A stretch of 57,558 nucleotides of DNA. Source: Saprospiraceae bacterium (GTDB lineage Bacteria; Bacteroidota; Bacteroidia; Chitinophagales; Saprospiraceae). Below, piece by piece: positions 35,664-45,640 of the stretch (its first letter is position 1; each line of letters opens with the position of its first letter). Location: positions 1 through 57,558 of the forward strand of contig JAGFJA010000024.1 in the NCBI GenBank assembly GCA_024103005.1, given 5' to 3'. A program made the translations under genes and the position numbers. A model generated the notes under the pieces. The model was not told the DNA's origin. It saw only the letters and a list, made by a program, of their open reading frames with translations, and did not search any database.

Positions 35664-38600
35664 ATGAATAGTTTTAATAAAGCCTTAAACATCGCCGGCT
35701 GGTTTACATTCGCAGTCGCATTTATTGTTTTCATTACTTCGGTAGAGCGAACTGGCAGCTTATGGGATTGTGGAGAATTTATTCTGGGAGCTGATAAGCT
35801 TCAGGTAGTTCACCCGCCGGGAGCAGCATTGTTTTTGATAATTGGCAGAATGTTTGCTTTTTTGGGGTCAACCCTTTCCTCTAATCCATCAGATATAGCC
35901 TTTTCTATAAATCTTATGTCCGGAATGGTTACGGCATTTGCAGGCATGTTTATTTGCTGGTCCACTATTTACTTAGGCAAATTGTCACTGGTAGGTTCGG
36001 CAAAGTCAACAGATCAGGGACAAAACCTCGGATTGATGCTGGCAGGAATCGCTGCAGGATTGAGTTCAACTTTCTGTATATCTATTTGGTTCTCGGCAAT
36101 GGAAGGTGAAGTGTATGCCATGTCAACCTTTTTTACTACATTGACTTTATGGTCTTTTTTAAAGTGGTATTATCTACCGGACAATCCGAAGAGTGACCGA
36201 TGGATCGTTTTTTCAATTTTTATGGCAGGATTATCTATCGGCGTTCACCTGCTGAGTATATTGACTTTTCCGGCATTGGCTGTTTTCTATTATATCAAAA
36301 AATACAAAAACTTTACGTGGACCGGTCTGCTGGCTGCCTTAGCAGCAGGTTTGTTTGCACTATTCTTTGTTCAAAGAATTATTATTGTCGGCTTGCCGGG
36401 ATTACTCGTCAAACTCGACATTTTTGCCGTCAATGATCTTGGACTGCCATTCTATTCAGGATTGGTTCCCTTTATGGCGATAATTGGAGGCTTACTTTAC
36501 TGGGGACTCAAAAAAGCCCACTCCAGAGGAATGCATAATCTTCAGGTAGCTTTAGTAAGTATAATGCTTATCATAGTTGCTTATTCAACTACGGCTGTTG
36601 TTGTCATCCGTGCCAATGCCAATCCGCCGATAAACATGAATAATCCTTCAGATCCTGCCCGCTTGCTTCCTTATCTCAACCGTGAACAGTACGGAGATCG
36701 CCCACTGTTGTTCGGACCGTCTTTTGAAGCGAAACCAACCGGATTGGACAGCGAACCGAGATACGGAAGAGTCGGTGATAAATATGAAATCATTGACTAT
36801 AAATATGAATATAAATATAATCCGGAGGATGAAATGTTTTTTCCTCGTATGGGACACGGCGATGACCCTACCAAAGCCAGACTGTATAAACAATGGATGG
36901 GACATGAAGGCAAGCCGACACAGGCAGATAACCTCGCCTTCTTCTGGAATTACCAGCTGGGATGGATGTACTGGAGATACTTTATGTGGAACTTTGTCGG
37001 AAAGCAGAATGGCGAACAAGGTTATATGCCATGGGATAAGTCAAAAGGCAACTGGCTGAGCGGAATTTCATTTATAGACAATGCAAGATTGGGTAACCAA
37101 AGTCAACTTCCATCCTATGTTAAAGACGATCAGGCAAGAAATAAATACTATTTCATTCCGCTTATTCTCGGCATCATCGGTTGTATCTTCCACTTCCGTC
37201 GCCGAAGAAATGAATGGATAGGTCTCGCCATACTTTTCCTCCTCACCGGAATTGGTATAATAGTGTATTCCAATCAACCGCCGATTGAACCAAGAGAAAG
37301 AGACTACGTGCTGGTAGGTTCATTCTTTACCTTCTGTATGTGGATAGGATTAGGCGGACTGGCTATAGGACAGTATTTAGTTGAAAAATTAAAGAAAAAT
37401 GCCCTGCCTCTTTATGCCATGGGCGGACTGCTTGCCCTGCTCTCGCCTACCCTAATGGCTTTCCAAAACTATGACGATATGGGCCGAAGAGGTATCTATG
37501 CATCGAGAGACTACGCAAGCAACTTCCTCAACTCTGTAGAGCCCAATGCAATCATATTTACTTATGGAGATAATGATACTTATCCGCTCTGGTATGCACA
37601 GGAGGTAGAAGGTATCCGGCCGGATGTCAGAGTTATCAATCTTTCTTTGATAGCCGTGGATTGGTATATTGATCAGCAAAGAAGAAGAATTAATAAATCC
37701 GCACCTGTCAAGATGACAATCCCAAGTGCGTCCTACCAGGGAAATAAGCGTAATCAGGTTTATTACATCACTTCAGATATGTCAAATCAGGAACTGCCGG
37801 TTAGTTCAGTCCTGAAATTTATAGGGGAATATCACCCGTTGGATGGTTCTAATGCCAAAACAGAATCCTTCCTTCCTACCAATAAAATGTACATTCCAAT
37901 CAACAAGGCCGAATGGATAAATAAAAAATTCCTTAGCCCTCAGGATTCTATTCTGGACAAGATTCCGGTTTCATTTGACGTGAAAGAGCAGGGAGACTAT
38001 GTTCTGAAAGGCGACCTTGCAGTAATGGATATTATCTCCAGCAATATCAATGACAGACCGGTATATTTCTCCGTTACAGCCGATCCTTCACGATTCTTGG
38101 GATTAAATCAGTATATGCAACTGGAAGGTCTTGCACTGAGAATTGTGCCTGTAAAATCAACCCCTGTAAGACAGTTTGGTATCTTCGGCCTGGGCAGGGT
38201 ACAGGATGATCTTACGTATAATAATGTCATGAAGAAGTTTAAATGGGGCAACTTTGATAAGAAGAAGCTTTTTGTGGACCGTTCGTACCTGCCGTCCATC
38301 AATGCACTCAGAATGGTGCAGATGCGTACTGCCTATGATATGTTAAATAAAGGAGATAAAAAGCGTGCCGCTGACCTTGCCGAAAACACACTGAAGGTTT
38401 TCCCGAATATGAATTTCCCATTTGATGGAGGCATCATTCCGACACTTTCAATGATTATATCTGCCGATAATCTCGACCGCGCCAAACCGTATATTAAGAC
38501 ACTAGCCAACAACCTTAGGGAAGAAATGGTCTTCCTCAACAGCCTTACCCCTGCTGAATTGGCTCAAGGTTATGAGGCTGATAAAGAGGATACGGATAAA

Positions 38601-38732
38601 GCCATATCTGACCTCATGCTGATTATACAAAAAGAAAATGACAAGGCCTTTGAATCAGAGATAGAAAAAATATTGGGTCCTTATATTCCTAAAGCATCAG
38701 GAACTCCACAACCGTTAGATATTAAAAACTAA
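35664..38732 (+). CDS. DUF2723 (TMEM260-like) membrane glycosyltransferase
   Basis: The 1022-aa protein has about 12 membrane helices in its N-terminal 600 residues and a soluble C-terminal part with TPR-like helices. The start carries the family signature (TSVERTGSLWDCGEFILGADKLQ and VVHPPGAALF, read in two pieces), which includes the acidic catalytic-type residues of GT-C enzymes. DUF2723 proteins are relatives of TMEM260, a protein O-mannosyltransferase in animals; in Bacteroidota they are thought to glycosylate exported proteins. It stands alone with a broken rpiB after it. The acceptor is not known. Confidence 0.88.
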   Translation: MNSFNKALNIAGWFTFAVAFIVFITSVERTGSLWDCGEFILGADKLQVVHPPGAALFLIIGRMFAFLGSTLSSNPSDIAFSINLMSGMVTAFAGMFICWSTIYLGKLSLVGSAKSTDQGQNLGLMLAGIAAGLSSTFCISIWFSAMEGEVYAMSTFFTTLTLWSFLKWYYLPDNPKSDRWIVFSIFMAGLSIGVHLLSILTFPALAVFYYIKKYKNFTWTGLLAALAAGLFALFFVQRIIIVGLPGLLVKLDIFAVNDLGLPFYSGLVPFMAIIGGLLYWGLKKAHSRGMHNLQVALVSIMLIIVAYSTTAVVVIRANANPPINMNNPSDPARLLPYLNREQYGDRPLLFGPSFEAKPTGLDSEPRYGRVGDKYEIIDYKYEYKYNPEDEMFFPRMGHGDDPTKARLYKQWMGHEGKPTQADNLAFFWNYQLGWMYWRYFMWNFVGKQNGEQGYMPWDKSKGNWLSGISFIDNARLGNQSQLPSYVKDDQARNKYYFIPLILGIIGCIFHFRRRRNEWIGLAILFLLTGIGIIVYSNQPPIEPRERDYVLVGSFFTFCMWIGLGGLAIGQYLVEKLKKNALPLYAMGGLLALLSPTLMAFQNYDDMGRRGIYASRDYASNFLNSVEPNAIIFTYGDNDTYPLWYAQEVEGIRPDVRVINLSLIAVDWYIDQQRRRINKSAPVKMTIPSASYQGNKRNQVYYITSDMSNQELPVSSVLKFIGEYHPLDGSNAKTESFLPTNKMYIPINKAEWINKKFLSPQDSILDKIPVSFDVKEQGDYVLKGDLAVMDIISSNINDRPVYFSVTADPSRFLGLNQYMQLEGLALRIVPVKSTPVRQFGIFGLGRVQDDLTYNNVMKKFKWGNFDKKKLFVDRSYLPSINALRMVQMRTAYDMLNKGDKKRAADLAENTLKVFPNMNFPFDGGIIPTLSMIISADNLDRAKPYIKTLANNLREEMVFLNSLTPAELAQGYEADKEDTDKAISDLMLIIQKENDKAFESEIEKILGPYIPKASGTPQPLDIKN

Positions 38733-38735
38733 TGT

Positions 38736-39054
38736 ATGACAACAGGGAAAGTATCAATAGGTTGTGATCAGGCAGACTTCCCAATGAAGGCAATGTTACT
38801 AGGTTTTCTTTTTGATAAAATTCCGGATGTGATTGACCGAGGAACCTATTCCGCTGAAAGTGTGGATTATCCTGACTATGTCTATCCGGCAGCTTATGAC
38901 GTGAAAGAAGACAAAATAAAAAGGAAGGTGATGCTGTTTGGCAATGTCAAGATGTAAAGACATGGACACAGCTTACCGAATCCTAGAAAGCTATTTTTCA
39001 GCTGCATTTAAGGGTGAGAGAATAGAAAGAAGAATAGATAAAATCAGTTGTTAG
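38736..39054 (+). pseudogene. rpiB: rpiB remnant with internal deletion
   Basis: The 5' piece (58 residues) clearly reads the N-terminus of ribose-5-phosphate isomerase B (VSIGCDQADFPMKAML, then IDRGTYSAESVDYPDY). The frame then runs into a stop at 38957. In another frame the C-terminus follows (RILESYFSAAFKGERIERRI, then DKISC, stop 39054), matching the family end L..F...FEGGRHERRV.KI. The middle, with the catalytic Cys motif CGTGxG, is gone. It starts 3 bases after the DUF2723 stop, so it may still be transcribed but cannot make an active isomerase. Confidence 0.75.
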
Positions 39055-39207
39055 TCCAAATACAAATTGATATTTCAACTGATTTCTTTACTCTGATTAC
39101 TAAAAAAAATAGCCAAGTTGTTTTGATAAATTCTATTCAACTTCATTTTTGGAGAATTTATGGCGAGATATTGTTCCGGAAAGTAGATTAAATTCATTAA
39201 AAAAATA

Positions 39208-40848
39208 ATGTTCATAACCGTCTTTAATAATTGTAGAGATTATATAATCCGGCTTAATATCCGAATGGTTGGATTGATTTTTTGTACAATCTTATGTGCA
39301 GCACTGTCTGCACAGAACACAGCCGACCAACAGCTTCCTTTGTACCATTATGCCCACCGGATCACAAGACAAGATCTGCGTAAGTATGTTGAACTGCTTG
39401 CTTCCGATTCGTTGGAAGGAAGAGGGTTTGGCACCATAGGAAGCATGAAGGCAGGAGAATTTATTGCAAATATGCTGAAAGAAGAAAATCTCGTTCCGGT
39501 AGGTGACAGACAAACATTTTTTCAACCCGTCGTCGTGAATAAGTGGCAAAGGGATAAAAGCCATTTTGAAGGAACAGAAAAGCGCAATACGCCCAAAAAC
39601 TTATTAACCCCCGGCACAGACTTTGTCTTTAATTTGACGGAGATACCCGCAACTCTGCAATTAAGCGGTGATCATTATATGTTTGCCGGATATGGAATAG
39701 ATGATCCCGCATATAATGACTACCTGTATGCTCAGGTAAGAGATGAGGTTTTGCTTATGATGGATGGTGAACCTCATGACGGGAAGCAATATATGATTGG
39801 AAAATCTTCACTACCTTCACAATGGAGTAATGACCTTAATAAAAAAATAAAGGTAGCGGCTCAAAAAGGGGCCAAAGCCGTAATACTGATCATGGACTCC
39901 ACTAAATATACCCATATCGACCCCGAAGTCTTTAAACGGGTGTCCTTATTTGCAAACGAAATTAACTGTAAGTTTCCGATTCCGGTTATAAGATTAAATG
40001 AGAGTGCTCTTCCTAAACTCCTTTCCGGGAAGGAATACAAGCGAATCATTAAGTTGATGAAAGGAGCTAAAAAAGGAAAAGTATCTTCAAACTATATTAT
40101 AGGCAACTTTAAAATAGACTTTACCATTACGCCCACAACAGTCAGGGACCGCAACATTGTGGGTGTTATAGAAGGTAGTGATCCGAAACTTAAAAATGAA
40201 TATATAGCTCTATCTGCTCACTTTGACCATCTTGGTGTCAGAGACAGTGTCATATACAATGGAGCTGATGACAATGGTACAGGAACTGCCGCGCTTATAT
40301 CGGTATCCAAAGCCCTGAAAGCATTGAAAGACAACGGCTTTCCACTAAAGAGAAGTGTGCTTTTCCTCTTTTGTACCGGTGAGGAATCCGGTCTCATCGG
40401 ATCAAAATATTTTGTAAAACATCCTGTCGTGCCGCTGAAAGATATTAAGATTGATATCAATGTGGATATGATCGGCAGAAGTGATGAGTTGCATGATGAT
40501 GGAGAAAACTATGTATATTTAATAGGACCAGATAAAATAAATCCACTCCTGGATAAGACCATTCAGGAAAGCAATGCCCGCAGTATCGGATATAAGCTGG
40601 ACTATACTTATAATGATCTACATCATCCGTTAAGATTATATTACAGAAGTGACCATTATAATTTTGCTGAAAAAGGTATTCCGAGTGTTTTCCTTTTCGG
40701 CGGATTTCATGAAGATTATCACAAACCTACCGATGACGCTTTTTTAATTAATTATAAAAAGGTGGAAGATCTGAGCAGGCTGATATTTTTTACGACAATT
40801 TCTCTTGCCAATCACCCCGGAGAGATAAAAACTATGTATAAAGATTAA
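39208..40848 (+). CDS. Secreted M28-family metallopeptidase
   Basis: The 546-aa protein has a signal anchor (MVGLIFCTILCAALSAQ) and a protease-associated-type insert before an M28 di-zinc aminopeptidase domain. Zinc ligands are in place: H338 (SAHFDHLG), D355 (GADDNGTG), E392/E393 (TGEESG), D420 (VDMIGR) and H483 (RSDHYNF). It should trim N-terminal residues from peptides in the periplasm or outside. The tsaB gene starts one base after its stop, so they are cotranscribed despite unrelated roles. Confidence 0.93.
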   Translation: MFITVFNNCRDYIIRLNIRMVGLIFCTILCAALSAQNTADQQLPLYHYAHRITRQDLRKYVELLASDSLEGRGFGTIGSMKAGEFIANMLKEENLVPVGDRQTFFQPVVVNKWQRDKSHFEGTEKRNTPKNLLTPGTDFVFNLTEIPATLQLSGDHYMFAGYGIDDPAYNDYLYAQVRDEVLLMMDGEPHDGKQYMIGKSSLPSQWSNDLNKKIKVAAQKGAKAVILIMDSTKYTHIDPEVFKRVSLFANEINCKFPIPVIRLNESALPKLLSGKEYKRIIKLMKGAKKGKVSSNYIIGNFKIDFTITPTTVRDRNIVGVIEGSDPKLKNEYIALSAHFDHLGVRDSVIYNGADDNGTGTAALISVSKALKALKDNGFPLKRSVLFLFCTGEESGLIGSKYFVKHPVVPLKDIKIDINVDMIGRSDELHDDGENYVYLIGPDKINPLLDKTIQESNARSIGYKLDYTYNDLHHPLRLYYRSDHYNFAEKGIPSVFLFGGFHEDYHKPTDDAFLINYKKVEDLSRLIFFTTISLANHPGEIKTMYKD

Positions 40849-40849
40849 A

Positions 40850-41548
40850 ATGGAAACATTTCTGGCAATAGATACAACTAGTGTTCCTTTCTCAGTAGCT
40901 ATAGGTAATAAAGAAAAGATTTTAGGGGAAGAGGTCAACTTTGAACGGACGGCATTGGCCGGTAGCATTACCCGGATGATTGAAAGGTGTTGCAAACAAG
41001 CTGGGACAGACCTGCAGCACATTTCGGCGATTATTATTGCCAGGGGACCGGGAAGCTATACCGGATTGAGAATCGGCTATTCTGTAGCAAAAGGTCTGTG
41101 CATGGCTCTGGGGATTCCATTGATAGAAGCAGATGCATTGGAGGCGATGGCACTGGAGACAGCAAGAAAAGAAGGTGGTGAAGATTCCATCTATTGTACT
41201 GCCTTAGATGCACGCCGGAATGAAGTTTATATGTCACTTTTCGACTTCCATGGAAAAACCCTCCATCCGGTTACTGCATGTGTATTGCCGGTTGAGCTGG
41301 AGACGCTGACAGACAAGACAGATCCGGACAAGATATATTGTTCCGGAGACGGTGCACAAAAAGTCCTTGGACAATTAGGTCCTTATAAATATTGTCAGAC
41401 CAATATCCTGAATATGGCGAGCAACCTGCTTCAACTGTCAAGTAGTAGCATGAAGCTTTCCTCTTTTGCTGAGATTGCAGGTGCAGAACCACTTTACCTC
41501 AAACCGCCCAACATCACGGTTTCAAAAAAGCCGGATTATTTCAGCTAA
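40850..41548 (+). CDS. tsaB: tRNA threonylcarbamoyladenosine protein TsaB
   Basis: The 232-aa protein is the ASKHA-fold partner of TsaD, needed with TsaE and TsaC for t6A37 of ANN-decoding tRNAs. The N-terminal FLAIDTTSVPFSVAI and the IIIARGPGSYTGLRIGYSVAKGL segment (two pieces) are diagnostic, followed by YCTALDARRNEVYM. The length is normal. It is translationally adjacent to the M28 gene. It is essential in most bacteria, so this region is core. Confidence 0.95.
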   Translation: METFLAIDTTSVPFSVAIGNKEKILGEEVNFERTALAGSITRMIERCCKQAGTDLQHISAIIIARGPGSYTGLRIGYSVAKGLCMALGIPLIEADALEAMALETARKEGGEDSIYCTALDARRNEVYMSLFDFHGKTLHPVTACVLPVELETLTDKTDPDKIYCSGDGAQKVLGQLGPYKYCQTNILNMASNLLQLSSSSMKLSSFAEIAGAEPLYLKPPNITVSKKPDYFS

Positions 41549-41656
41549 GGAAATAATCATAAATTTTTTTATAAAAAATTTTAACGGGGATTTAATATAT
41601 ATTCATCTGTATTTCAAACTAAAAAATAAATAATTTGTTCTCATATGAGAATAAAA

Positions 41657-41686
41657 TTGAATTTGAAAAAGTTTGGTATAGTTTTG
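41657..41686 (+). promoter_or_regulatory. Promoter of the first ArsR-type gene
   Basis: TTG (41657-41659), exactly 19 bases, TAGTTTTG (41679-41686): a near-consensus Bacteroidota promoter about 44 bases before the ATG at 41730. Confidence 0.65.
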
Positions 41687-41729
41687 GTTATATAAGTGAT
41701 ATAATCCAAAACTAAATACATATTTGAAT

Positions 41730-42068
41730 ATGAGAAAAACAAAAAACGACTCAATTTCTTTGAAGGGTGGCAAGGCTGAAATGCAGCTGGACTATACTGC
41801 CCTCAGAAAAGCTGTGCTCGTCTTGCGGGCCGTAAACCATAAACTGAGACAACGAATCATTGATCTGTTGGAAGAGGGCGACAACATGACCGTTACCGAT
41901 ATTTATATCAAATTGAGGTTGGAGCAGTCGGTTGCCAGTCAGCATCTGGCCATACTCAGACGATCAGGTGTGGTAGTAACTGACCGCCAGGGTAAATTTA
42001 TTTACTATTCTTTAGATAAAAACCGTTTGGCACAAATTTCAAGACTCGTTGAAGAGCTTGCAAATTAA
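41730..42068 (+). CDS. ArsR-type winged-helix regulator
   Basis: The 112-aa protein is a small ArsR/SmtB-fold regulator (KLRQRIIDLLEEGDNMTVTD, then QSVASQHLAILRRSGVVVT, then GKFIYYSLD). It lacks the cysteine or histidine clusters of the known metal-sensing sites. A consensus promoter precedes it. A paralogue of similar size lies 245 bases downstream on the same strand behind a strong hairpin. Such non-metal ArsR proteins in Bacteroidota can control motility, biofilm or stress genes; the target here is unknown. Confidence 0.88.
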   Translation: MRKTKNDSISLKGGKAEMQLDYTALRKAVLVLRAVNHKLRQRIIDLLEEGDNMTVTDIYIKLRLEQSVASQHLAILRRSGVVVTDRQGKFIYYSLDKNRLAQISRLVEELAN

Positions 42069-42154
42069 TTTTTATACAATTTTATAATAGTATGTATATC
42101 AATTGTTTATCTATTTTTAATTTAAGTCTTACATTAAACGAGCCCTTAGTTTAA

Positions 42155-42197
42155 AAAAAATTTGCCATATTTACAAAAAAAATGTGGCAAATTTTTT
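42155..42197. terminator. Bidirectional-looking hairpin terminator
   Basis: A perfect 13-bp stem (AAAAAATTTGCCA / TGGCAAATTTTTT) with a 17-nt loop lies between the two ArsR-type genes. It has a T run on one side and an A run on the other. It should end the first gene's transcript and separate the paralogues. Confidence 0.7.
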
Positions 42198-42313
42198 GTT
42201 TTTTATAAATATTGTTTCATTTTTGTGACACAAAGGTCAACTACAGTATTATATCGGTGTCTTAGGCAAGGATATATTTTATAATTTATTAAGAAACGCT
42301 ACAAAATATTTTT

Positions 42314-42616
42314 ATGAAAAAGACTAAGGTTACAATTGACAATGAAAAACTTCAGGTTTCGTCAGACATTCTCCGAGCCCTGGCTCACCCTCTCCGACTG
42401 AAGATACTTGAATTTATCGATAAGTATCAAAATATCAATGTCAATAAGATTTATAATTCTTTGAAAATTGAACAGTCCATTACCTCCCAGCACCTGAGAA
42501 TCCTGCGCAATAGTGGTGTTGTACTGACTGAAAAGGAAGGCAAATTTGTTCATTACCAGATTAATTATGAAGTAGTTGAAAAGGCAATGGTTGCAGTTAA
42601 TAATTTTTATGCTTAA
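42314..42616 (+). CDS. ArsR-type winged-helix regulator, second copy
   Basis: The 100-aa paralogue of the regulator at 41730 (ILRALAHPLRLKILEFIDKY, then SITSQHLRILRNSGVVLT, then GKFVHYQIN). The recognition helix QSITSQHLRIL is nearly the same as QSVASQHLAIL in the first copy, so the two may bind similar operators. No metal-ligand cluster is present. It ends at its own terminator (42708-42745). Confidence 0.88.
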   Translation: MKKTKVTIDNEKLQVSSDILRALAHPLRLKILEFIDKYQNINVNKIYNSLKIEQSITSQHLRILRNSGVVLTEKEGKFVHYQINYEVVEKAMVAVNNFYA

Positions 42617-42707
42617 ATGAATTTCCGATTGAACTAAAACTTACACTAAAAGTATATTTTACGCTTACCCAATTATAAACTTCTAAAAAAAAACTCTCAA
42701 CAATTGG

Positions 42708-42745
42708 AAGAGGTATTGCCATTTGTCGGCGATACCTCTTTTTTT
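42708..42745 (+). terminator. Rho-independent terminator
   Basis: An 11-bp stem (GAGGTATTGCC / GGCGATACCTC, one G-U pair) followed by seven T, about 90 bases after the second ArsR-type gene. Confidence 0.85.
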
Positions 42746-43208
42746 GACCGGATGATTATGAGCAAAGTGAACCGAATTATTGCCTCAATTGCTCCTAAAA
42801 AAGGACAAATAATTTCTTAATTGTAGCCGAATCCTAAGAGAATGAATTATTTTCATTGATTACCATATAATCGTTTTCTGATTCTTTTTGCTGACCTTCC
42901 GCCCATCTGACAGACTAAATGTATCCTGATTTATTCAAAGTTATATCCCGGTCTGTTTTTTGGAATTTCCAGTCAGACTGACTCTGTATGACTAATCAGT
43001 AAGAATTATATGTAGCCAAAGTTGTATTTGACCAATATGGTATTCTGATTTACCGGATTAATAAAATGGTATAGCTACCGGGCTTGCAGACCTTTCACAT
43101 TAAATCACCGGAGTTGCTGACCGATTAGATTTAAAATATTCTATACATCTTTAATGTCCTGAAGCAGGTCGAATGTGTATCTTAGCTTTTGAATTTTAAG
43201 TTTTTAAC
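42746..43208. other. Intergenic region before the second GH92
   Basis: About 460 bases with no credible gene on either strand. TAGCTTTTG at 43184-43192, about 17 bases before the GH92 ATG, is a loose match to the -7 box (one base too long) and is not called a promoter. Confidence 0.45.
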
Positions 43209-45494
43209 ATGCGACATTTTTTCCTTTTTCTGCTTTCTCTTCCATTAATTTTAGCAGGCCAGACAAAAACACCCTTTGATTACGTAGATCCTTTAATAGG
43301 CACACAACGTATGGGCCACGTATATCCGGGAGCCACGGTCCCTTTCGGAATGGTCCAGTTGAGCCCCGATACAGACACCATCCCCTATGAGGTCAACGGA
43401 AAGTACAATCCGGATGTCTATAAGTATTGTGCCGGTTATCAATACGATGATAAGACCATAGTCGGATTTAGCCATACCCACTTCAGCGGAACCGGACACT
43501 CCGACCTGGGCGACTTTCTGATTATGCCGACCCTGGGCAAGCTGCAACTCAATCCCGGCATGGCAGATAATCCTCTGAGTGGCTACAGATCCACCTTTTC
43601 ACATAAAAATGAAGATGCACATCCGGGTTATTATAAGGTTCTTCTTGATGAAGGTCCTATAGTCGCTGAAATGACTGCAACCGACAGAGTTGGAATCCAC
43701 AAATATACATTTCAGCAAGCCGGTCCCGCTCACATTATCCTGGATATGATTCACGGCATATATAATTATGACGGAAAGAATGTCTGGTCATTTGTTCAGG
43801 TAATAGATGATTATACCGTCGTAGGCTACCGTCAGACCAATGGCTGGGCAAGAACCAGACTGGTTTATTTTGCCATGAGATTTTCCAAACCGTTTAAGCA
43901 CTATGGTTGTACCGATTATGACGGACCCCGGGTGTATCGCGGATTTTGGAGAAAATTTGACCAGTCGGATAACTTCCCGGAATTGGCAGGAAAAAAACTA
44001 AGGCTCCATTTTGATTTTGATGTCACCCGGGGAGAATCCATCGAAATACAGATGGCACTTTCGCCGGTAAGTACGGCAGGGGCACTCTTTAATTTAGGAA
44101 GTGAGTCTTCCGGAAAAACATTTGACGAGCTTAAAGCTGAAGCAAAGAAAAAGTGGGAGAGTGAACTGAATAAAGTCACCATGGAGGGAAGCGAATCAGA
44201 TAAAGTTAATTTTTATACGGCACTTTACCATACCTTTCTTTCTCCAATCCTGTATCAGGATGGAGATGGCAAATATCGCGGACTTGACCAGAACATTCAT
44301 CAGGCAAAAGGATTTAAAAATTATACGATTTTTTCTCTCTGGGATACCTATCGTGCCCTACATCCATGGTTTAATATCATTCAACCTTCACGCAATCAGG
44401 ACATGATACGATCCATGATGGCCCATTATCAGCAGAGTGCCATGCATATGCTACCTGTATGGAGTCATTATGCCAATGAAAACTGGTGTATGATCGGCTA
44501 CCACAGCGTGTCTGTAATAGCAGATGCCGTCGCAAAAGACGTGTATAAAGGTAATGTACAGGAACTTTTAGATGCATGTGTCAAAACGGCTCGGAACAGG
44601 CGTTATGACGGATTGGGTGATTATATGGATAAGGGTTATATACCGGAAGACAAGTCCTCCTCTTCTGTATCTAAGGTTCTTGAATATGCTTATGATGATT
44701 GGTGTATCATGACATTGGCCAAAAAACTGGGAAAGTATGATATTCAGAAAGAATTTACGGAGCGTTCCCGTAATTTCAGCAAGGTATTTGATCCTCAGTC
44801 AGGTTATATGCGTCCGAGGTTGTCAGATGGGTCATTTAAACAGGACTTTGATCCGCTGGACACCCATGGACAGGGCTTTATTGAAGGCAATTCGCTTAAT
44901 TACAGCCTGTATGTCCCACATGATGTACCTGCCCTGGTTATGATGCTTGGAGGTAAGGCAAAATTTGAAAAGTACCTTGACAATTTATTTGACAACCACT
45001 TGCCGGACAAGTATTTTGAAAAAACCGAAGATATCACGCGGGAAGGCATTATTGGCTCCTATGTTCATGGCAATGAGCCATCCCACCACATCGCATATCT
45101 GTATAACTGGACAGGCAGTTATTGGAAGACTCAAGAAAAAGTAAGGCTGATTTTAAATAATCAATACAGAAATGGTCCGGACGGTCTTAGTGGCAATGAT
45201 GATTGCGGGCAGATGAGTGCATGGTATCTTTTCTCCTCTATGGGATTCTATCCGGTTTGTCCGGGCTCGGATCAGTATATGCTTGGAAGTCCGTTGGTAG
45301 AAAGCGTAACGATCCATCTTGAAAACGGTAAAACATTTTCTGTCAAAACAAAAAATCAAGGCCCACAGAATATTTACGTTAAAAAGGTAACATGGCAAGG
45401 CTTTCCCTGGAATGAAAGATATATTACCCACGCCATGATTCAGTCGGGTGGCGAATTAGTTTTTGAGATGGATTCCAAGCCTCCAAAGAAGTAA
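43209..45494 (+). CDS. GH92 exo-alpha-mannosidase, canonical
   Basis: The 761-aa protein has a signal peptide and the whole GH92 architecture (FDYVDPLIGTQRMGHVYPGA, GFSHTHFSGTGHSDLGD, FSLWDTYRALHP). The general acid is present: E623 in HGNEPSHHIAYLYN. The Asp base motif is GNDDCGQMSAWYLFSSMG. It should release mannose from alpha-linked mannosides, with Ca(II). It differs from the first GH92 (27209-29506) in motif and overall sequence, so the two likely have different substrates. It is monocistronic, ending at a hairpin. Confidence 0.95.
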   Translation: MRHFFLFLLSLPLILAGQTKTPFDYVDPLIGTQRMGHVYPGATVPFGMVQLSPDTDTIPYEVNGKYNPDVYKYCAGYQYDDKTIVGFSHTHFSGTGHSDLGDFLIMPTLGKLQLNPGMADNPLSGYRSTFSHKNEDAHPGYYKVLLDEGPIVAEMTATDRVGIHKYTFQQAGPAHIILDMIHGIYNYDGKNVWSFVQVIDDYTVVGYRQTNGWARTRLVYFAMRFSKPFKHYGCTDYDGPRVYRGFWRKFDQSDNFPELAGKKLRLHFDFDVTRGESIEIQMALSPVSTAGALFNLGSESSGKTFDELKAEAKKKWESELNKVTMEGSESDKVNFYTALYHTFLSPILYQDGDGKYRGLDQNIHQAKGFKNYTIFSLWDTYRALHPWFNIIQPSRNQDMIRSMMAHYQQSAMHMLPVWSHYANENWCMIGYHSVSVIADAVAKDVYKGNVQELLDACVKTARNRRYDGLGDYMDKGYIPEDKSSSSVSKVLEYAYDDWCIMTLAKKLGKYDIQKEFTERSRNFSKVFDPQSGYMRPRLSDGSFKQDFDPLDTHGQGFIEGNSLNYSLYVPHDVPALVMMLGGKAKFEKYLDNLFDNHLPDKYFEKTEDITREGIIGSYVHGNEPSHHIAYLYNWTGSYWKTQEKVRLILNNQYRNGPDGLSGNDDCGQMSAWYLFSSMGFYPVCPGSDQYMLGSPLVESVTIHLENGKTFSVKTKNQGPQNIYVKKVTWQGFPWNERYITHAMIQSGGELVFEMDSKPPKK

Positions 45495-45517
45495 AAAAGT
45501 ATATTCATCAAATAAGT

Positions 45518-45547
45518 AGTCCCTGAAGTCGTTTTACTTCAGGGACT
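45518..45547. terminator. Hairpin after the GH92 gene
   Basis: A perfect 12-bp stem (AGTCCCTGAAGT / ACTTCAGGGACT) with a 6-nt loop lies 24 bases after the GH92 stop. It is followed by TTAAT, so the T run is weak. It lies between convergent genes and may serve both. Confidence 0.65.
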
Positions 45548-45640
45548 TTAATCTAAGTTGTTCCCGGTAATTATCTGCTTATGCTGTTTGGGGATTCAGA
45601 CGATATAACTACCATTATGCCTGACATCCAGTCTTCCTTT

